Positions 12,401-22,817 of a stretch of 64,000 bases of DNA are shown piece by piece. The translations under genes and the position numbers were made by a program. A model generated the notes under the pieces. The model was not told the DNA's origin. It worked only from the letters and a program-made list of their open reading frames with translations, and ran no database searches. Numbering within the stretch: the stretch's first letter is position 1; each line of letters opens with the position of its first letter. Source of the stretch: Diadema setosum (taxonomy: Eukaryota; Echinodermata; Echinoidea; Diadematoida; Diadematidae). Location of the stretch: positions 16,589,190 to 16,653,189 of the forward strand of contig NC_092686.1 of NCBI RefSeq assembly GCF_964275005.1, given 5' to 3'.

Positions 12401-15400
12401 TAAGACTGTCGTCACGGGGCGGGGGTATTAATCACCTTAAGTGATATTTCTAGTTTCAATTGAAATTAAAAGTTCTACTAGTTCTCTTGTTCATGCTCTT
12501 CAGTTCTGGCTCATCAAAAAAGTTAAAAATGACTTGACTGGCACCTCTAACGTTAGGAAACTTGTTAACGTTAACACGAACGGTAAGTCTATGGGCTTTG
12601 CCTTTGACTCTGCATCATTGTAACTGATGTCATCAGAAAGAGACTTGGGCATGGATGTAACCGAAGCTTTCTTATCCCTTACTTGCGGCTTAATGTCAAT
12701 GTTGTTTTCTTCATCGGATGAAGAGTCACTTTCACTCAGGGCGAGGACGGCTTCTTCAGACCGTTTTGACGAGAATCTTTCTGGTGGTTTCTTTGGTAGC
12801 AGCATGGACCCACGCCACGGTCAACAGCGTAACCTTTTAACGTTAAAAGTGCATTCAGATTGCGTGAACTCCCGATTATCAGAATAGATGTACCGTTAGT
12901 GCACCAGTTTTCGACAGGACCCTGATTTCGACACCCAACAGTAAATTTTATACTCGATACAAACGTCTGACTTCAACAATCAACCAAGTTATCGACCACA
13001 TTTCTCTTCTTATATAAACATCGTTTGTCACTTGTCATCATGATCCGACAGTAGAATATTTAGGAGAAAAGCAATACAGTGTCAGCAGAAATGTTGATGT
13101 CAGCCATTTTCAGGGATTCAAAACAATATGATGCATTTTGTATGTACAACTGCCGTAAAATGAAATTCACCCATGCCGGTTATCTTACTTTAGTATCAGT
13201 TTGTTTGCCAAATCCTGATGTTTGATTTCATAATCGTCTTTAGTAATTTCATGGCTGAATTCGTGATAAATGAGCAAACTTGTAGAAAGACATGGCTTTG
13301 AGAATGTGGCACCAGATTTCGACATTCTCATATTAGGACATGTTATAGAGGAAACAACAAGTTATTGCGCCGGTTTGCGTCCACAGTGCAGTGTACGCGT
13401 ATTGTACGCGCCATGTGATTTATGCGTGATGCGCGTTCTGTGATTGTGTCGAAAAATGATGCTGGGTGTCGAAATCTGATGCCAGCGACGGCGTGACGGA
13501 AATCGCTTAAAAATTGAACACGAGTGCGTTCACATGGGAATTCATTCAAGGCATATTATTATTGGCCTTAGTAGCTCAACTTCATATCGAAATTCCGAGG
13601 TAAACCGGTGCTAGTATTGATGGTAAACAAGGAAATGTGCTAATGTGTCGAAAACCGGTACCCTTACTGTACATACCAGTACCGTTTGCACATGCTGCAT
13701 ATAATGTATGTAATCTTCATTTTCAGTAAGTTGTGAAATGTTTATGTCAATATCGATAACATAGCTATGTTAAGTATGTTGTGTCATTAATGAAGATTAC
13801 ATTTAGTGAGTTTGAAGTGACAAAAAATGATGTCAAGTGTCAAAACTCAACGCTATTGTAAAATTCGCGCTGAGCTTGCTCTTTGTTGTGCACCACTCTG
13901 GTACAGCCCTGTCGCTATTTATACAGTGACTGGGCTGTGTATAGTTAACAGCATACCTGAGTTTCGGGACAGAGGGCAAATTCCCATACGTTAGCATGAA
14001 AAAAGGGGGACAATCGCTGCGACTCTGTGAGCAAGCCGAGTACCTGAATTGTGCACAGTCGTGTAGGGTTCGACCTGGCGCTGAGTGGATTTTGATACCG
14101 TAAATCTGGAAGTGTAGATCTACATTGTATTGATTTAATTTACTGCTCGAAGATGGGTAATAATGATAGTAAAATGGATCGTCTACTTTTGGGGATACAA
14201 CATTTATTGCCCATACAAGAAGAGCAGCTCGCCAGCTGCTCAGTGCGTGGGGGTTTCTCAGGATATCACCTTGATGCATGGGGAATGAGGTACCAATAAT
14301 AGGACCGTAAAGTGCATGACTGCCTAAATTACTACCTCTGCCAAGGAAGAAGGTTATATATGCTTTCATCGGCGTTTGTTTGTTGGTTTGTTAGTTTGTC
14401 TTGTGCAAAATTACTCAAAAAGTTGTGAACATTCCAAAGTTGGATGTAACGTACAGGAGAGGTTGAGGATGAGACAAGGAACAGTTGATTGAATTTTGGT
14501 AGTGATCCTAGAATTTTTATGGATTTTATGAAGAATTTTCGATATTTTGGCAGGTAGTGTCAACGAACTTGAAAGCGTGCTCTAGTTTCTGTAAGGGCGA
14601 GGCGCGCCATGCAGTTGGAAGTTGATGACATAACTAAAGGCTTTCTACATGTGTATCGGCAAATTGGGCGATTTTCAGCATGCATACATATGGGTGGAAA
14701 TCACTGATCTCTTTGGAAGAACAAGATCAGTGATGGAAATGAGCTGCTTTTGTGGTGGAGGTCTGTGCTCTCAGAGTGCTTCTTCAGCTTTAGATAACAA
14801 AAGTAAAAAAAATATATCAAATTCTTAAAAACACAAAGTTTATGCCAAGCAATATTTCCAGCTTTGACTAGATCATATCACCATCATCACTATTACTCTT
14901 TTACTTATTTCATTCCCCCGTTTCTCCCTCTCTTGATAGCTTAAAATTGATATTTCACAGACCAAATTCAAACACTGCTTCCCATAAGGCCTGTTTTACA
15001 GGAAATCTTTCTTTCAATATACATGGGCACAGATTGAGAAAGCAATTTAACAGGTGAGAATGATATACATGTAATTGTTGTTATTTTATCCTCTACACAC
15101 AGCCCACACAGCCAGCTAATACTGTAGAGGAGCCACTGGACCTGATTCGTCTCAGTCTGGATGAGAAGATCTATGTCAAGATGAGGAATGACAGAGAATT
15201 GAAAGGAAAACTGCATGTAAGATTCAGTGGACTTCAGTTGTGATATCTTCTCATGATCTAATTTTTTTCTTGAAAGTGTGAGAAGAGCTCCTGTGTGTTG
15301 CATCATCTATGCTTTATTCTTTTTTGTATTAGTCAACTGTTGGTGTGAATGTATGAGATATCGTAGAATTAGTAATATTGGAATTGTTGATAAGATCAGG

Positions 15401-17247
15401 ATTAATGTAATTACATTGAATTCAGATATTAATTAAAGAATGAATTTCATTGTCATGGACCTACCTGTTCTCTTGTCTCTGTTCCCCTTTTATGTCACAT
15501 GTGTATTGAAAATATATACTTGACTACGAAATCTGCACCTGTGTTATATGTAAAAATACAGGTTGTACAGTCCTTGAGGCATGTGCCCAACAGCTTCCTT
15601 GAAAGTTATATCCTGCCGCATATCACTGTATCTTTTTCTCCTCAAAATTATTTGTCTATGAAAAAGATAGGAGCAAATATGCCCAAAATTTACTTGATTT
15701 AAAAAAAATGCAGCACCATTCATTTTTGCGGACATATCAAGAGGACATTTGCCTGGGTGCTCTCTTAATTGAGCTATGACACTTAATCTTACATTGACTA
15801 TGTTCTGTATGGTGTAATGTATGTGGATGTCTCTTTCATTATTAAGTCTCATGAAGATTGTGTGATCAGAAGTAGAGAAATCATGAGGTCTGCATACACT
15901 GCATGTAACAGATTTCAAATGGTGCTAAAAAATCTAAGTATGCTGTTCAAGTATGGTCCAAATTTACAAAGATGGTTAAAACCAAATTGATGTTTGAATT
16001 TAGTCTATAGAAACTCAAGTGCGAAATAAATGTACATGTAAGTGCACTCCCATTATAACAAAATTCTGATGACAGCAAAGTAAAGATTCAGGTCGCAACA
16101 TCATCCACTCTGTGTTTTGTTTATTTGTTCGGTTCTAATGAAATTTCAATGTAGCAAAAGAAAACTGCTGGTCCCGAGGACTTTGTTATAACATGAGTCC
16201 ACTGTACCTTGCACATTTGTGTGTCAGCATTCATTCATTGTTGTACGTGTGAACCTCTCATAGTATTATTTTGATATGTCATTCCAGGCCTATGATCAGC
16301 ATCTCAACATGATCCTTGGTGATGTGGAAGAGACAGTCACTACTGTGGAAATTGACGAAGAAACCTACGAAGAAATCTACAAGGTTAGTCTGATGAAGAG
16401 GTCAAAGATTATGCTAATGCAAAAAAAAAATACTACAGATTACCTCGCGTAAGTCGACCTCACGTAAAGTCGAATAATCACCTAAGTCGAAGGTTTTTTC
16501 AAGTCCTCTTTTTATATTCTATTGATATTAATCCCTCATAAGTCAAATTTTCTCTGATTAGAAGCTACAGTATTTCTGCAGTCCAAATAGATTCGACCTG
16601 GGCAAGTTTAACTGTATATTTATCATTGTAAATCATATCACTCTCACCTTTAGAGATAAATACATGTACTGTGAAAACTCACTGCAATAGTATCAAACTT
16701 GTATACTTTGTTCAGTCCAGCTGCAATGATAGGGACTAAAGATCTCATGATATGTACATGACTCTTATGGTCAAATACAGTCCATTTTAAGTTAAAGAGT
16801 CCATCAAAGTCATATCACCTCAATATTCCTGCCTTTTTTTAACCTGTTCCTTGACCAAGATTCACCTGTTAAATTCAAGATTTATTTACACTTCCAATGG
16901 AATTTTGACCTGATAGTTGTACATTGTCAAAATACAATGTATTTAATTCTTGATCGTGCTACAGCGTACCTCTCCAGCATGCAAGCAGCACTAAGACCAA
17001 CTAGAAAATGATTTGTAGATTGACATCACTTTACCATACTCAAACCATTCAAATTTCTTCTGTCAACTGTCTTTAACTGGTATACATGCCTCCTACTTAT
17101 TCTTTAGATCTTCATAACTCTTTTTATATGATTTGTTTTGTTTGTTTATTTGTTTTCCAGAGTACAAAGAGGAATGTCCAGATGCTGTTTGTGAGAGGTG
17201 ATGGTGTCATTCTGGTCTCTCCACCCCTGAGGTCTGGGTCATTATAG
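5648..17247 (+). CDS. LSM3: U6 snRNA-associated Sm-like protein LSm3
   Basis: Complete gene. Coding exons 5648-5668, 15103-15216, 16288-16383 and 17161-17247 join in phase 0 throughout to give 105 residues (human LSm3 has 102). LSm3 is one of the ring subunits of the nuclear LSm2-8 complex, which binds the U6 snRNA 3' end, and of the cytoplasmic LSm1-7 complex, which promotes decapping. The Sm1 motif ([20 protein letters not shown], then the [20 protein letters not shown] stretch) and Sm2 motif ([20 protein letters not shown]) are near-identical to vertebrate LSm3. An alternative acceptor nine bases downstream (exon 2 from 15112) would drop three residues. Exon 1 supplies only MAEEAEV and is separated by a 9.4 kb intron full of mobile DNA. 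Divergent from XPC. Confidence 0.95.
5897..5920 (+). repeat. G24 homopolymer
   Basis: Uninterrupted run of about 24 G just upstream of the left end of the 5934-11068 inverted-repeat unit. The length is likely unreliable in assembly. Confidence 0.9.
6313..6540. repeat. (ATT)n/(ATC)n compound microsatellite
   Basis: About 230 bp of TTA/ATT repeats grading into ATC repeats. It ends just before the terminal palindrome at 6548. May be the tail of a LINE. Confidence 0.9.
7835..8134 (+). mobile_element. tRNA-headed SINE, copy 1
   Basis: Starts TTCTCGTCGAGACG. The head has an A-box-like ATGGCCGAGCGGTTAGAGGC and a B-box GGGTTCGATCC, as in type II (Leu/Ser) tRNAs. It runs on into a shared 200-bp body (TTCGTCCATGTAGAAA, TTGGAGAC, CTTCGACTGC, TTTTGCAGG) also found in copy 2. 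About 300 bp long. Confidence 0.75.
8402..8415 (+). repeat. (GT)n microsatellite
   Basis: Short GT run within the SINE-containing element. Confidence 0.8.
8766..9064 (+). mobile_element. tRNA-headed SINE, copy 2
   Basis: Same order as copy 1: TTCTTGTCGAGACG, A-box TGGCCGAGTGGTTAAAGGC, B-box GGTTCGAACCC, then the shared body with a CA microsatellite and 'TTGGAGACCACATTGCTTCG'. The internal promoter is better preserved than in copy 1. The anticodon arm is replaced by a perfect palindrome (ACGTCTCAGAGACGT), so it is not a working tRNA gene. Closely related sequence continues to about 9215, matching 7445-7590. Confidence 0.78.
9393..9408 (+). repeat. Isolated SINE A-box fragment
   Basis: GTGGCCGAGTGGTTA resembles the A-box of the two SINEs but has no B-box after it. 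Probably a truncated third copy following a T-run at about 9354-9369. Confidence 0.45.
9695..9724 (+). repeat. (GT)n microsatellite
   Basis: Interrupted TG/GT run of about 30 bp. Confidence 0.85.
11158..12432 (-). mobile_element. Pearl/Tsp-like element A with seven 161-bp repeats
   Basis: Inverted ends ATTATACCCCCGCC (from 11158) and GCGGGGGTATTAAT (to 12432). The left end folds into a hairpin (TACCCCC...GGGGGTA around a CAAACGAAGTTTG loop). This is followed by a GGACGGTCGGGCGGTCGGGC microsatellite (11203-11240) and a core of seven diverged units, marked by GTTGCCATGGTAAC at 11377, 11538, 11700, 11862, 12022, 12183 and 12346 (spacing 160-163 bp). From recollection, pearl elements of bivalves and Tsp of sea urchins have this build (about 160-bp core repeats, ACGG-type microsatellite). 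Orientation is reversed relative to elements B and C. Non-coding; short frames here are shadows. Confidence 0.8.
12483..12798 (-). pseudogene. XPC: Partial duplicate of XPC exon 1
   Basis: On the minus strand it encodes a diverged copy of XPC exon 1 residues from PPERFSSK through SYNDAESK to PVKSF, matching about 3120-3362 of this window. Differences include many substitutions, small in-frame and frame-shifting changes, and an insert of roughly 36-40 bp containing AACGTTAGG/GTTAACGTTAAC motifs. It lacks a start, the N-terminus, the acidic end and a splice donor, so it is a gene fragment. It lies inside LSM3 intron 1, about 50 bp from the end of element A, in the same orientation as the parent 9.4 kb away. 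Confidence 0.88.
12890..13672. mobile_element. 783-bp inverted-repeat element
   Basis: Ends are imperfect inverted repeats of about 28 bp: GTACCGTTAGTGCACCAGTT... at the left and ...ACCGGTACCCTTACTGTAC at the right, both adjoining a GTTTTCGACA word. 'TTTCGACA' recurs inside (12927, 13318, 13448, 13468). No transposase; a MITE-like unit. Confidence 0.6.
13805..13955 (-). repeat. Dispersed repeat R1, copy 1
   Basis: About 150 bp matching 46830-46985 in inverted orientation. Shared blocks: TTGAAGTGACAAAAAATGAT, GGTACAGCCCTGTCGC and GACTGGGCTGTGTATAGTTA. No coding content; the long minus-strand frame across it is chance. Confidence 0.65.
14333..14762. mobile_element. Element D with CCTCTGCC-type ends
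   Basis: Left end TACCTCTGCCAAGGAAGAAGG can fold on itself and is followed by a (TTTG)n-rich CGGCGTTTGTTTGTTGGTT block. The right end is GGTGGAGGT (14754-14762), then CTGTGCTCTCAGAGTGCTTCTT. The ends pair (ACCTCTGCC/GGTGGAGGT) and belong to the same C-rich 'CCGCC' style as elements A-C, but no core tandem repeats are visible. A shortened member of that group or a separate MITE. Confidence 0.5.
15103..15216 (+). CDS. LSM3: LSM3 exon 2
   Basis: Acceptor ...CTACACACAG|CCC, donor CTGCAT|GTAAGA. Thirty-eight codons, from [10 protein letters not shown] to ELKGKLH (Sm1). A second in-frame AG nine bases on allows the shorter start at 15112. Confidence 0.95.
16041..16204 (-). mobile_element. pogo/Tigger-like MITE, copy 2
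   Basis: AGTGCACTCCCATTATAAC at the left and GTTATAACATGAGTCCACTG at the right, with TA on both flanks. Same family as copies at 1648, 22631, 28056, 33120 and 56837. Confidence 0.7.
16288..16383 (+). CDS. LSM3: LSM3 exon 3
   Basis: Acceptor ATTCCAG, donor AAG|GTTAGT. Thirty-two codons [15 protein letters not shown]...EEIYK, the conserved LSm3 core. Confidence 0.97.
16435..16615. mobile_element. Small inverted-repeat MITE
   Basis: Left end ACAGATTACCTCGCGTAAGT and right end ...CCTGGGCAAGTTTAACTGT form an imperfect inverted repeat with internal AAGTCGA words. Resembles a decayed pogo-type MITE. Confidence 0.45.
17161..17247 (+). CDS. LSM3: LSM3 exon 4 and stop
   Basis: Acceptor TTGTTTTCCAG|AGT. 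Codes [20 protein letters not shown]...RSGSL then TAG at 17245-17247. Contains the Sm2 RGDG turn. Confidence 0.97.
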   Translation, partial: STKRNVQMLFVRGDGVILVSPPLRSGSL

Positions 17248-17730
17248 CAGCATGATCTGCATCATGCTGACATACATGTGTAGGGTTACACTTCAGTTTG
17301 GTATCATATCTAGTCCTGTAATCATTTTCTCTTAATGCCTCTACCAGAAGGGTTTTGAAGGTAATGATGAGATCATAGATATTTGAAGCAAACTTATTTC
17401 AGAATAATCAACCTTCAAGCTGGGAATATTCACAAAGAATAAGCTCAGATCCACAGAAAAGATGAGTTCCAACTGTACTACAGATATGAATATTGTATGA
17501 ACAGTTTTGCTTGCAATATAATTGTGCACACTTCAAGACTGACTTTGCATAACTGTTTAGAATAGAGTACAGTGTATCTTACTTGCGTTTTAAGAAACAA
17601 CTACAGGGGAGTCCCCGTTATAGCGAGGGTCAGATATGAGAGTCCTCTTTCAACTGAGTAAATTGTCGGGACCCAAGAAATGTTAATTTCTGGGAATCTT
17701 AAGTTTCTTTTGTTTCAAGATAAGTTTTGC

Positions 17731-17819
17731 CCCCCCCCCAAAAAAAAAAAAAAAAACAACAAAAAACACAACCAACCAAACGAAGAAACAACAAAAAAAA
17801 AAAAAAAAAAAAAAAAAAG
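17731..17819 (+). repeat. Poly-C/poly-A low-complexity tract
   Basis: C9, then A-rich sequence with a run of about 26 A. Confidence 0.85.
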
Positions 17820-18032
17820 AACCCAAAGAGGAACAGCAAAGAATTTGTGCAGATGTAGCAAGGAAAATTTTGTTGTCTGGAACCAAGAAGTGGGCAAAAT
17901 CATGTGGCTCGTCAAAATTAGAATACTTCTGTTGAATAGATACACACAATGCTATCGAAAGAGGGACAGTAATTTTGTTCATTTGTTTTTATGTATTTAG
18001 AATTAATATCTCTGCAATACATGTTGCTAAAG

Positions 18033-18283
18033 CAGGGCTCAACATTAGCAGTGGCCCATAGGCCCTGGGCTGCCAAAAGTTGATGTCGGCCACCAAATTT
18101 CCAAAAAGCCATCTTTTGGTTGCCAGAATTGGCAACCTAAGATTCAAAATAGATATGTTATATTTCCTTTTACTTCAGGCCAATAAGGGTTTTTTTTGGG
18201 TTTTTTTTGCCACCTAATTTTCAAATTCAAAGATATTAGTGGCCCGAACAGGCCGCAAGAAGAAAAGTTGGTGTAGAGCCTTG
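18033..18283 (+). mobile_element. hAT-like MITE, copy 1
   Basis: Begins CAGGGCTCAACATTAGC and ends AAAGTTGGTGTAGAGCCTTG, an imperfect terminal inverted repeat. The inside repeats 'GTGGCCC', 'GGCCACCAAATTT' and 'GCCACCTAATTT'. Second copy at 27356-27809. Confidence 0.65.
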
Positions 18284-18563
18284 TATCAAGACATTGTTTT
18301 CTGAAGTACCATTATTTTGCTCCAACAGCGCTATGTTGTAAAGGATGATTGAGATATTCAGACGATTTGTAGACAGTGTGAAGATTCATTGTTAAACTTA
18401 TTTGATAAAAGGCAGGTCCCGTCTGTGCCATGATACAGTGAGAATTTCTTCAAAGCACTTTCCTCCCCCCCCCCCCCCCATTTTCCTGCTCGGCACTATT
18501 ACCAGTATGCCATACTATGTGTACAGATCTGAGGGTGGGATGTAATGAGGTAACTTTGCCAGA

Positions 18564-18688
18564 CCTGGGTTCCGTTTTATCAAAAGATAAAATCGACTTT
18601 AAATTTCCTTACCGCACAGACTGCCAGAGACTTACAGTTGAAATCAACTATATAATCAATTTGAACTCTTCATAAAACAGGGCCCAGG
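18564..18688. mobile_element. Fold-back MITE a
   Basis: CCTGGGTTCCGTTTTAT at the left pairs with CATAAAACAGGGCCCAGG at the right. Confidence 0.6.
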
Positions 18689-18876
18689 GATCCGTTTTAT
18701 GAAGTCATCACATTTGATTTTATTAAAGTCTTGACATACATCTCAGAATGGCCAAAGTCACTCATATGTAGCCATGAGAGACTTTCAAAGAGAAGTGAAT
18801 CCATTTCATGAAGTCTCTCATATGCGTGTCTTATGAGCAAAAAGTCTCTCAAGACTTTCATGAAACGGACCCCAGG
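18684..18876. mobile_element. Fold-back MITE b
   Basis: CCAGGGATCCGTTTTATGAA pairs with TTCATGAAACGGACCCCAGG, and internal words AAGTCTCTCA/TGAGAGACTT also pair. Shares its left terminal bases with the right end of MITE a, so two related elements abut. A related fold-back lies at 30281-30440. Confidence 0.65.
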
Positions 18877-19741
18877 TGTCCGTGTTATAAACAAGACTCC
18901 CATGTATCTACGATGTTTGTTTCATCTGTGTGATAAACTTGATAATGCAAATATCTGCAGCTGCAGAAATGAAAGATGAAGATTCAAGAATGAAGCATTA
19001 TTTATTGGTGTAGAACCCATGCTTTTTGCCTCAGAAGATATTTCAGTGTAGTAAATTGTAATGTGCTGTATTCATGGTAACCTGCTAATGATCACCTTCT
19101 AGAGTTTACCACAAATTGAAGTAATCTTTGTGAAACACTACGGAAAATACAGTGTGAAAATGGATGGCCATCTCTTGCTTGCAAAACTTGCACCTAGAGG
19201 GCTTTAGCACCATGTCTACGTACAATTGTACTTACAGTTGTCTCAACAAATACATATCTAAATTATGCAATCAAATTACATTGTATTATGTATTTCTGAG
19301 TTTATGTGGGGAGAAGTGATAGCACCTGCCTATTGCTTTGTAAGGAAAACTTAATTGTAATTACATTGTAGTAAGTGTGTTGCATACTATATCAATATGT
19401 AAGCTTGCTTCTCATCAGAAGATACAGATCTAGAAACAACCAGAGAAGGAAAACAAAAACAAAACAGAAACAAAACTGTGAGGTCTCTACACAAGTCTAG
19501 TTAAAATTATAATTTTTTTCAAAAGATGTTAAAATGTTATTTTAGAGATAACACGAATCAAGAGAACTTGAGTGAAACTCATGGATGTGATGAACCAGCC
19601 GATCTTATGTGTGGTAGACTTTTGATTGTTGTAATTGTGATGTGATCACTTCAGGTTTCTAAAATCATCAAAAGTATCTATCTGCTCAGTGCTGTTATGA
19701 TAAACTGTCACAGCTATTGTATACATTGTGAATGCCCTTCA

Positions 19742-19747
19742 AATAAA
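19742..19747 (+). promoter_or_regulatory. Candidate LSM3 polyadenylation signal
   Basis: AATAAA in CCTTCAAATAAAAAGTTG, 2.5 kb after the stop. Tentative. Confidence 0.3.
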
Positions 19748-20064
19748 AAGTTGACCAACAGTATCAGAACTGCAAGTTTTACTTCCATGAATACATTTAC
19801 TTGAAAAAAAAAAAAAAAGGTCCAAAGGAAAAATCTTGTGATATGAAGAACATTGTGGTGGGTATATCCCATTGATCTTGTAGGTGTGTATAAGAATTAC
19901 AAACACACATTCATTTTTTTTTGTCCTGTTGAACTATGTACATACTTTTTATTAAAATATTTCTACAAAAAATTTGAATTTGTCTTTACTGATTTTGTAT
20001 GTTGTATACACACTGTAACACAAGCATAACAAGGAAAAGTAGAAATTACGCGGTGCGTAATATA

Positions 20065-21010
20065 TGTCCCCGCCGGAAGTAGCATTTAGTAGCAAAATGT
20101 ACAATATAGGTAAAAAGATGAAGGTCAAAGGTAAAAGAAGTCAAAGGTCAAAATTCTATGTAGAAGTTTTGAAGCCCTCACCTAGTGCCATCACATAAAG
20201 CAAAAGGAATCGAAATCGGGTTAGAAATGGCGAAGGAGTAGCATTTTGTAGCCAATGTACAATATAGGTAAAAAAAATCAAGGTCAAAGGTCAAAATTCT
20301 GTGTAGAAGTTTTGAAGCCCTCACCTAGTGCCATCACATAAAGCAAACGGAATCAAAATCGGGTTAGAAATGGCGAAGGAGTAGCATTTTGTAGGAAAAT
20401 GTACAATACAGGTCAAAAATCAAGGTCAAAGGTCAATGAAGTCAAAGGTCAAAATTCTGTGTAGAAGTTTTGAAGCCCTCACCTAGTGCCATCACTTAAA
20501 GCAAACGGAATTGTAATCGGGTTACAAATGGCGAAGGAGTAGCATTTTGTAGGCAATGTACAATATAGGTAAAAAATCAAGGTCAAAGGTCAAAGAAGTC
20601 AAAGGTCAAAATTCTGTGTAGAAGTTTTGAAGCCCTCACCTAGTGCCATCATATAAAGCAAACGGAATCAAAATCGGGTTAGAAATGGCGAAGGAGTAGC
20701 ATTTTGAAGCAAAATGTACAATATAGGTCAAAGGTCAAGGTCAAAGGTCACAACTGAAATTTTGTATAGAAGTTTCAAAGCTCCCATGTAGTGCTATCAT
20801 ATAAAGCAAACAGAATCAAAATCGGGTTAGAAATGGCGAAGGAGTAGCATTTTGAACATTTTGATCACACACGGACGCACACACGGACACACGGACGGAC
20901 GGACACACGGACGGACGGACACACGGACGGACGGACGGACGGACACACGGACACACACACGTACGGAGCCCGTTTCATAGTCCCCTGCTCGAACTCGTTC
21001 GGCGGGGACA
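20065..21010 (+). mobile_element. Pearl/Tsp-like element B
   Basis: Inverted ends TGTCCCCGCCG (20065-20075) and CGGCGGGGACA (21000-21010). Core of about five units of 143-158 bp, each with AAGGTCAAAGGTCAAAATTC, GTAGAAGTTTTGAAGCCCTC and AAATGGCGAAGGAGTAGC. Then a (CGGA)n/(CA)n microsatellite (20868-20960) and a terminal hairpin GTCCCC...GGGGAC with loop TCGAACTCGTTCG. Same architecture as A and C. Confidence 0.8.
20868..20960 (+). repeat. (ACGG)n/(ACAC)n microsatellite
   Basis: Alternating ACACGGAC and GGACGGAC units near the 3' end of element B. It encodes serine/arginine-like shadow frames that are not genes. Confidence 0.9.
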
Positions 21011-21616
21011 AAAATGTTTTCAGAACTTCTTTTGACACGCACTGTATATTTATATGAGATTTTATGGATTTGTGGCATTTGTCACAAATACAGTACAGTT
21101 TGTATTGGTGACAAATACCACAAATACATAAAGATCTCATAGTATGCATGCACTACAGAACATTTTGTGTGTTCAGTGGAAGAATTGTACATTGTAGTTT
21201 GAGCAGCAGTGATAGCTATGGCACCAAGATACACATATTTCAAGTATTCATGTATGTGTACCAGTTACGCCAGAGTAAATCTGCAATGTATCTGGATGGA
21301 CATAAAGTTGACAAAGACCTTGAAAATGTAGTTACTCTTTAAAATCATAACAGTAATGTGGGAGAAAAAAAAAAGAGAAAGGTGTATTTTGATACTTATA
21401 TATGCTTGGCACAAGAGTATAAATGTACAGCTGGCAAATGCCTTCACTTTTTTGTAATGTTTCATATAAAAGTGATGTACATGTTATCTTTCACTGAAAT
21501 GGGACATGAGCAATACATATTGTATGGCTCCATGGGGAAATCTATTGTACATCTATATATGAGCAATTTTCGGCTTCCGACAAATAAACAATAAAAAGAC
21601 ATGAGAATGGTTAAAG

Positions 21617-21694
21617 ATTCCGCCTGACTTTTTACTTCGTTGTAACTGGAATTTCGTTATAACTGTGTTTGTTAGATATCGGGAGTCCACTTTA
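21617..21694 (+). mobile_element. pogo/Tigger-like MITE, 3' fragment
   Basis: CCGCCTGACTTTTTACTTCG ... GGGAGTCCACTTTA matches the right half of the family, including 'TTCGTTATAACTGTGTTTGTT'. The left half is missing. Confidence 0.6.
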
Positions 21695-21712
21695 CCCCAC
21701 ATCTACATACAT

Positions 21713-21713
21713 G

Positions 21714-21740
<27 letters not shown>
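21713..21740 (+). repeat. (AC)n microsatellite
   Basis: Fourteen AC dinucleotides. Confidence 0.9.
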
Positions 21741-21745
<5 letters not shown>

Positions 21746-22630
21746 ACACTCAATGCCCATAAAGTGCCTATGGCAGCATGATGCTTTATGAAGCATTGGA
21801 AGAGTGTGTTCACACTTCTCCACAAGACTTGAACGTGAGAGCAAATGTATACCCAGCATACTACAGCAACACCATACACAGATGCACATATCATACAGTT
21901 AAGTGCACATATATCATCTAACTTTTCTATTTATTTTTATTTTGTTGTTGTTAGGAATTTAGGTCACTCATCACAATAAAAAGGTAATGTTTATTCTTTT
22001 TTAAAAAAAAAGGCCTTTTTAAATTTATTCACATTCTAATCAATTTACAACTGTGACAAATATGGAAACAATTGGCATTACACACACCATTTTGAACATC
22101 AATAAAAAAGTCCAACATCAAATGAGTCGAGGCAAATGTGATGTACATGGACCCTGAAGTTCGTGTAGAAAGTTGAACCATTTTTTTATCCAGACCTAAG
22201 TCCAGGTAAATGAGGTTGATTTCATGAGGCATATGCCAGTCTAAAGGGAAAAGCACTGACCATGATTCTATTACAATTAGAGCCCACTGTCTGCTCACAT
22301 ATTCATTTCATCAAATTTCCAATTCTTCATTTTACAGGGTTTTTATGAATCACCAAATTTGGGGAGTGGCAGACTTTTTTACATTCTACTGATATTTATG
22401 TTACTTTCCAATTGGGCCAAAAAACAAAGAAACAACCAAACAAAACCAACAAGATTTCCAAATAACAACAGTAAATGAGTATCAAGTTCAATACAAACAA
22501 ACAAGTCTGATTTCAAATGTGTTGGAGGCTACTCTCTAGGTTTCATCATTTCTGTTCACTTCCAACTTACGAAGAGGTCTGCTTATATCAGATTTTACTG
22601 AAATGCACAGAATGCATAAATTCAGCACTA

Positions 22631-22817
22631 AAGTGGTCTCCTGTTATAACGCAGTACGTGGGACCAGCAGTTTTGTTTCGTTTTATTGAAATTTCGTTAT
22701 AACCAAACAAATAAGCAATAAAAAACATAGAGAGGATAGCCTGTGGCCTGAATTTTTAAATCATTATAACCAGAATTTTGTTATAAACCGTGTTTGTTAA
22801 TAAACGGGAGTGCACTG
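22631..22817 (+). mobile_element. pogo/Tigger-like MITE, copy 3
   Basis: AAGTGGTCTCCTGTTATAAC at the left and AACGGGAGTGCACTG at the right, TA on both sides. Inside: GAAATTTCGTTATAACCA, GTGGCCTGAATTTT and CAGAATTTTGTTATAA. Confidence 0.75.

Larger units (their letters stand above)
17248..20064 (+). other. LSM3 3' flank
   Basis: No coding exon found. The nearest clear AATAAA on the plus strand is at 19742-19747 (followed by AG), so the 3' UTR could be as long as 2.5 kb, though earlier A-rich sites cannot be excluded. Contains a C-run/A-run block (17731-17819), a hAT-like MITE and two fold-back elements. Confidence 0.4.

Noticed and set aside
11158..12432. CRISPR-like array (regular 161-bp period)
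   Set aside because: Animal genome, diverged long units without short exact repeats or spacers; this is a tandem-repeat transposon core.
13833..14369. 178-codon minus-strand frame
   Set aside because: Crosses two unrelated repeats (R1 and the left end of element D) and shows no domain; a chance frame.
20827..21149. Serine/valine/arginine-rich frames near 20900
   Set aside because: Products of the ACGG/ACAC microsatellite.
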